NCBI GenBank assembly: GCA_007117575.1
Contig: SKGH01000042.1
Coordinates: forward strand, 1-11,304
Length of the DNA stretch: 11,304 bases
From: Candidatus Kaiserbacteria bacterium
GTDB taxonomy: Bacteria > Patescibacteriota > Minisyncoccia > Phycocordibacterales > UBA918
Direction: 5' to 3'
The position numbers and the translations under genes are program-made. Below the pieces are notes generated by a model, which saw only the letters and a program-made list of their open reading frames with translations, made no database searches and was not told the origin of the DNA. The stretch's first letter is position 1, and each line of letters begins with the position of its first letter. Shown here one piece after another: positions 8,501-11,304 of this stretch.

Positions 8501-11304
8501 TAACGTTAGTCCGGAATTTTACCATCTTGGCCCATTCAAGGTCGGTGATTTTCATGAGTTACGTAGGTGGCAGATAGCATCAGACGCTTTGTGGTATGAC
8601 TTTGATTGGTTATATAGGAATAAAATAACGGTTAATGGAGATCAGGTCGTTGAAGATGTTGAAAATTTCCCAGTCTATATTGACCTTTCTGATCTCGGTT
8701 CTATTTTCTTTACTAATATAAATTCTGATGGTGGTGATATTCGCGTGACAGCCTCAGATGGTGTCACCGAGTTGGCTCGCGAAGTAGTATTTGCTAGCAC
8801 TACAACTGAAACCGGTGAATTGCATTTCAAAGCCCCGTCATTATTGTCAGGTACCAGTACTGATTTTTATATATATTACGGCAACACGTCTGCAACTGAT
8901 TATGCACCTGACGATACTTTTGGAGCTGAAAATGTATGGACAAATGGTTTCGTTGGTGTGTGGCATATGAGACAGGATTCGCCTACTGTCACATTTGATT
9001 CTACCAACAATGATAACGATGGGGATTTTGAAGGCAATCTGCCAACCACAGAGGAGGGTGTCTTTGGTGACTCGCAACAATTCTCAGGTGCTGACGCGGT
9101 GCGGGCCGGAACTGACGGTATAACAACTGAGTTTGGTACTGTTAGTTTTTGGTTTTATCAGGACGAAAGGCCGGGTAATTCACAACGGCATTTTATAGGG
9201 CATACTAGTCCGGATAATAGCTGGAATAATGGAATCTTTATTGGAGATGATGTGCAAAGGAATCGAGATTTCTTCATAGGTTTAGGAGACACACGTGTTT
9301 TAGATACCAACTTAGCTGAACCGCAAGAACAGCTTTGGCATTATGTAGTTTTGGTCTATGAAGAGACTACTGACGGTGATGGAGATTACTGGGTTTATTT
9401 TGATGGTGTTGAGGTGGGTTCAGGTACCTATGCCGGGTTTACTACTATAAACTCCAGTGGTTTTGATATCGGTAACATTGGTCGTGTAAATAGACGTAGC
9501 AATGAAAGTAGTTCAGATCCAGCTCGTGTTGATGAGGTGAGGTGGGGTTCAGTCGTTCGAAGTGCTGGTTGGATAGAAACTGAGTACAACAATCAATCAT
9601 CGTCGACTGCTTTTTATGTTGTTGGTGAAGCCGAAGTAAATATTCCCGATATACCCGTCTTCTATCAAGAGGATGGTATTTCGCAGATTGCTTTTAATAA
9701 CATACGTACTAGTGATAACAACCCGACTTTTCGCATTTCAGCCACGTCAGTGAGTAATATCGATAGATTTGAACTTCAATTAAGTGAGGATTCATCATTT
9801 TCAAGCACAAACCACACTCAGCTATTTATTGGAAGCTATAACAGTGATACTCCAACCAACTTGACTATTAGCAGTTTCTCACCATCTAATAATACTACTT
9901 ATTACGTACGTGCTCGCGCTTCGTCTGATGGAGGAATAAATTACAGCGACTGGTCATCAGAAGTTTGGAGCTATACCTATAGTGAAACAACAACATCGCC
10001 GGAGTGGTTTCAAAATACCGGTGTACAGTTTTCTTCCGGAGTCTTTGATAATGTACTTATTTCAGGTGATACTGTTGCAGTAGATGATCTATCTCTGGCT
10101 ACCGGAACTATCACATCGCTACCTGTAAGTTTTAGTTATGTTCCTAATATGATTTCTTGGGATAGGGTAGTATGGAGTGCAGATGAATCTGACGGTGAGG
10201 CTAGAGTTCAGCTTTATTTTTCTAGCTCGGGTACTTGTGATTCAGTAGTGCCTGACAGTGTCCTGCCTGGAAATGAAGATGGTTTCCTGACCTTTTCTTC
10301 ACCATTGGATATTTCGGGACTAAATACGGCTACATACGAACAAATTTGTCTTAGAGCAAATTTGACCGAGTCAGACGGTTCACCGTTGCTCGAGAACTGG
10401 AGTATCTCTTGGTCAGAAGCACCAACCGAACCAATATTTTACTCTATTGGTGGCTTGTCACAGTTGGCTTTCAATAACATTAGAACTGATAATGATTCAC
10501 CAATTTTTCGTGTATCCGCCACTGCGACTGAGATGATCAATCGTTTTCAAATCGAGATCAATGACGATCCTACTTTTGCTGACACATCTGAACATGTTCA
10601 AAATTTCAACGGTAGTTTTTTGAGTAATGAACCGCAAAACTTTACCATAAGCGGTTTCGCTCCAGATAATAACACTACTTATTATGTGCGCGCTCGAGCC
10701 TCAATCGATGGTGGTGGTAGCTATGGTCCGTGGTCAACCATGACTTGGAGTTATACTTACGACACAAACTATTCGGAACCAAATTGGTACCAGAGAGATG
10801 ATGTGCAGTTTCAAACCGGAGATATTGTTTTAGTAGAGTCACCGTCAGGTATAGAGTCTATCACTTCAAGTCCGATTGATCTAAATTTTGTTTTTAGTGC
10901 CGGCTTCTGGGGTGATCTTAGTTGGAGTGGAAACGAGAGTGGTGGTACTACAACTATACAGTTGTATTATTCTGACGTAGCTACATGTGATACTTTGATT
11001 CCTGATATTGATTTACTTGGAAATCAGTCAGGTTTCTCAAATAGCGATTCGCCTTTGAATATATCAGAGCTTGACACCATGACTTATGGTGAGATATGTA
11101 TCCAAGCCGTATCTGATCCTGTAGCTAGCAGTACCTCATCTATTTTAAATGAATGGAGCGTTACTTGGTCATCTGCCCCTAACATAGATATCTCCGGCAC
11201 CGTCTACACCGACGACCGTACCACATCTTCCACAGAAGGTTCTGTGGTACATCTAGCTATAGACGGTGCTATTGTAGCCACAACTACTGCTGATATTACC
11301 ACTG
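5538..11304 (+). CDS. Giant modular CPR-type surface protein with DUF2341 and LamG domains, C-terminus cut by window edge
   Basis: One frame is open from ATG 5538 to the window end (1922 codons); an in-frame TGA at 5508 limits the start. GAAGG at 5517-5521 suits TTG 5529 better, so the start is uncertain by a few codons. Order: hydrophobic segment 11-45; basic stretch; signal-like helix 70-94 ending SYA (95-97); acidic D/E/K/N/S-rich linker 98-370; moderately hydrophobic 375-401 ending VYAQ (402-405); beta-sandwich 532-648; Ig-like module from WGVLAINTDKSIYL (764) with C812 and C844; TRIYPPADY module 895-1017; DUF2341 from WYDFDWLYRNKITV (1019); LamG-type module about 1140-1345, closing with WIETEYNNQ; two tandem 250-residue repeats 1375-1883; then ISGTVYTDD (1885 onward), the start of a carboxypeptidase-regulatory-like module. 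DUF2341 and LamG are carbohydrate- or protein-binding-type folds of exported proteins. This module order is, from memory, typical of CPR surface proteins. Attachment to other cells is inferred. No catalytic motif is seen. Confidence 0.9.
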   Translation, partial: MRHLENHVSKIMLTFFAISFVTLFLYIYPYLFLIVFALPAFYVFTKYTKNKNNYYLRKTKFKSKKIKQLSSKILASIILLTFIGSDVLFLFSQLSYAGPSDTGTDSSELIRLLPVKVTNSDTWHSASNVFSIDLAPDALFRDFSFENSAFSIATHASGSEVDNLVKIPNELNDEPEFKSAEQKNEYDNEKNDTKDEFKTLDKNESGLDIFEDDVINNSAQDKETGYGAELIEDSGFDDLKDDNYKLSAKSTTDIEVVKDEKKEEKMYDKMDDKETGAMLTETIISSSSSETLDALEHISTTTAEDNVETIDDVYVNNDEGTNDKKDSIKVEEMVIDEVEVEKDTSNKIKDVYSDNEPVKEKESPESDDKEETVSLRSLPPLSNLLSTAVFKRLISVFSIDTVYAQSSSGTSALFTEQEGDFFSDDSNDDKYSIVTESNAIDTKELIDYEIADVYIDTITPIFTSGYKSKNDKYTVATTSEDHDFENINLHQEDKLFDSLETVAEESKLSTDETESKVFSADDYEYSSTITISEFDFSDHRLFGNLLTDNTLRFSLGAMPATEFSPYGLIRIEYFLDTDWVVLDEVLIDSEVSNGVNGNYFSLPLPTLDLDAGGKDLKVRFSHFYFQSKDIDNEQTVYLDSAWVDVGELMPDPDVEFILVPKKEHWRADEDPEFTIMRVGESSSGFFARVASVFEKTPEIHDINLKKPQGKKRKLKDGKNVTITHNSPLNIKIDSKAGLTPGRHTVEFNFEKNGVIHTVEQDFTWGVLAINTDKSIYLAEREAKPELGVLGHGRDEFAYIQIGVLDDVGNTICNADLELKITHQGTNRTDFLSTADGTISYSDVCAGNTFVDVPDYFAYYNLPYETGLYEVELTAYTRNGLRSIVDSFEVREEVPFDIARTGPTRIYPPADYGVVVSIETYETHSGFVEERVPSSFTIKEAEMLSFEDGTIKGSVKPRIETDGEIKRLIWETDWHAGEYYEIRYSFNAPNVSPEFYHLGPFKVGDFHELRRWQIASDALWYDFDWLYRNKITVNGDQVVEDVENFPVYIDLSDLGSIFFTNINSDGGDIRVTASDGVTELAREVVFASTTTETGELHFKAPSLLSGTSTDFYIYYGNTSATDYAPDDTFGAENVWTNGFVGVWHMRQDSPTVTFDSTNNDNDGDFEGNLPTTEEGVFGDSQQFSGADAVRAGTDGITTEFGTVSFWFYQDERPGNSQRHFIGHTSPDNSWNNGIFIGDDVQRNRDFFIGLGDTRVLDTNLAEPQEQLWHYVVLVYEETTDGDGDYWVYFDGVEVGSGTYAGFTTINSSGFDIGNIGRVNRRSNESSSDPARVDEVRWGSVVRSAGWIETEYNNQSSSTAFYVVGEAEVNIPDIPVFYQEDGISQIAFNNIRTSDNNPTFRISATSVSNIDRFELQLSEDSSFSSTNHTQLFIGSYNSDTPTNLTISSFSPSNNTTYYVRARASSDGGINYSDWSSEVWSYTYSETTTSPEWFQNTGVQFSSGVFDNVLISGDTVAVDDLSLATGTITSLPVSFSYVPNMISWDRVVWSADESDGEARVQLYFSSSGTCDSVVPDSVLPGNEDGFLTFSSPLDISGLNTATYEQICLRANLTESDGSPLLENWSISWSEAPTEPIFYSIGGLSQLAFNNIRTDNDSPIFRVSATATEMINRFQIEINDDPTFADTSEHVQNFNGSFLSNEPQNFTISGFAPDNNTTYYVRARASIDGGGSYGPWSTMTWSYTYDTNYSEPNWYQRDDVQFQTGDIVLVESPSGIESITSSPIDLNFVFSAGFWGDLSWSGNESGGTTTIQLYYSDVATCDTLIPDIDLLGNQSGFSNSDSPLNISELDTMTYGEICIQAVSDPVASSTSSILNEWSVTWSSAPNIDISGTVYTDDRTTSSTEGSVVHLAIDGAIVATTTADITT
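9660..11186 (+). repeat. Tandem duplication of a two-domain unit inside the giant gene
   Basis: Unit A (9660-10436, residues 1375-1633) and unit B (10437-11186, residues 1634-1883) align throughout. The first half of each is a fibronectin-III-like sandwich with shared FNNIRT, NNTTYYVRARAS, DGG and WSYTY blocks. The second half is another beta domain with a conserved cysteine pair: C1567/C1604 in A and C1817/C1854 in B, both spaced 37 residues (TCDS...QICLRA and TCDT...EICIQA). By eye about half the first-half residues agree, and the second half is more diverged, so the duplication is old rather than recent. Confidence 0.85.

Noticed and set aside
5813..8555. Minus-strand open frames of 60-130 codons inside the giant gene, and plus-strand ones inside the propeller gene
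   Set aside because: They are shadows of the real frames with serine/phenylalanine-rich, domain-free translations.
1..11304. Alternative genetic code with TGA as glycine, known in some CPR groups
   Set aside because: About 3,000 codons of long open frame contain no in-frame TGA, and the genes read well with the standard bacterial code.

Overview
The window looks like a piece of an AT-rich bacterial genome from the Patescibacteria/CPR radiation (Parcubacteria-like). This assignment is inferred from protein style, not from a marker gene. The largest gene has the module order I associate with giant CPR surface proteins: an acidic low-complexity linker, a 'WGVLAINTDKSIYL' Ig-like module, a 'TGPTRIYPPADY' module, DUF2341 plus LamG, then repeated beta-sandwich modules with paired cysteines. 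The two long genes have no in-frame TGA, so the standard bacterial code fits and the TGA-to-glycine code of Gracilibacteria/SR1 is not supported.

Layout: (1) 1-3149, minus strand: a two-gene operon. A 178-residue single-pass membrane protein is followed after 13 bp by a large secreted protein with a six-repeat LVIVD-type beta-propeller, which runs off the left edge. A good promoter lies at 3247-3275. (2) 3150-3440: a divergent promoter region with operator-like half-sites. (3) 3441-4223, plus strand: an integral membrane protein of the long TspO/MBR-related (tryptophan-rich sensory protein) type. Its promoter is so close to the ATG that the mRNA should be leaderless. (4) 4224-5537: 1.3 kb without a convincing gene, very AT-rich, with a 121-bp palindromic MITE-like element and a cluster of strong AT hairpins. 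(5) 5538-11304, plus strand: one uninterrupted reading frame of at least 1922 codons for a giant modular exported protein that runs off the right edge.

Two of the four genes encode large exported beta-rich proteins, and a third encodes a membrane protein with an external domain. The window therefore reads as a cell-surface locus. Attachment to, or interaction with, a host cell is a reasonable but unproven role, inferred from the lifestyle of the group. I see no rRNA, tRNA, CRISPR array, transposase gene or phage gene.
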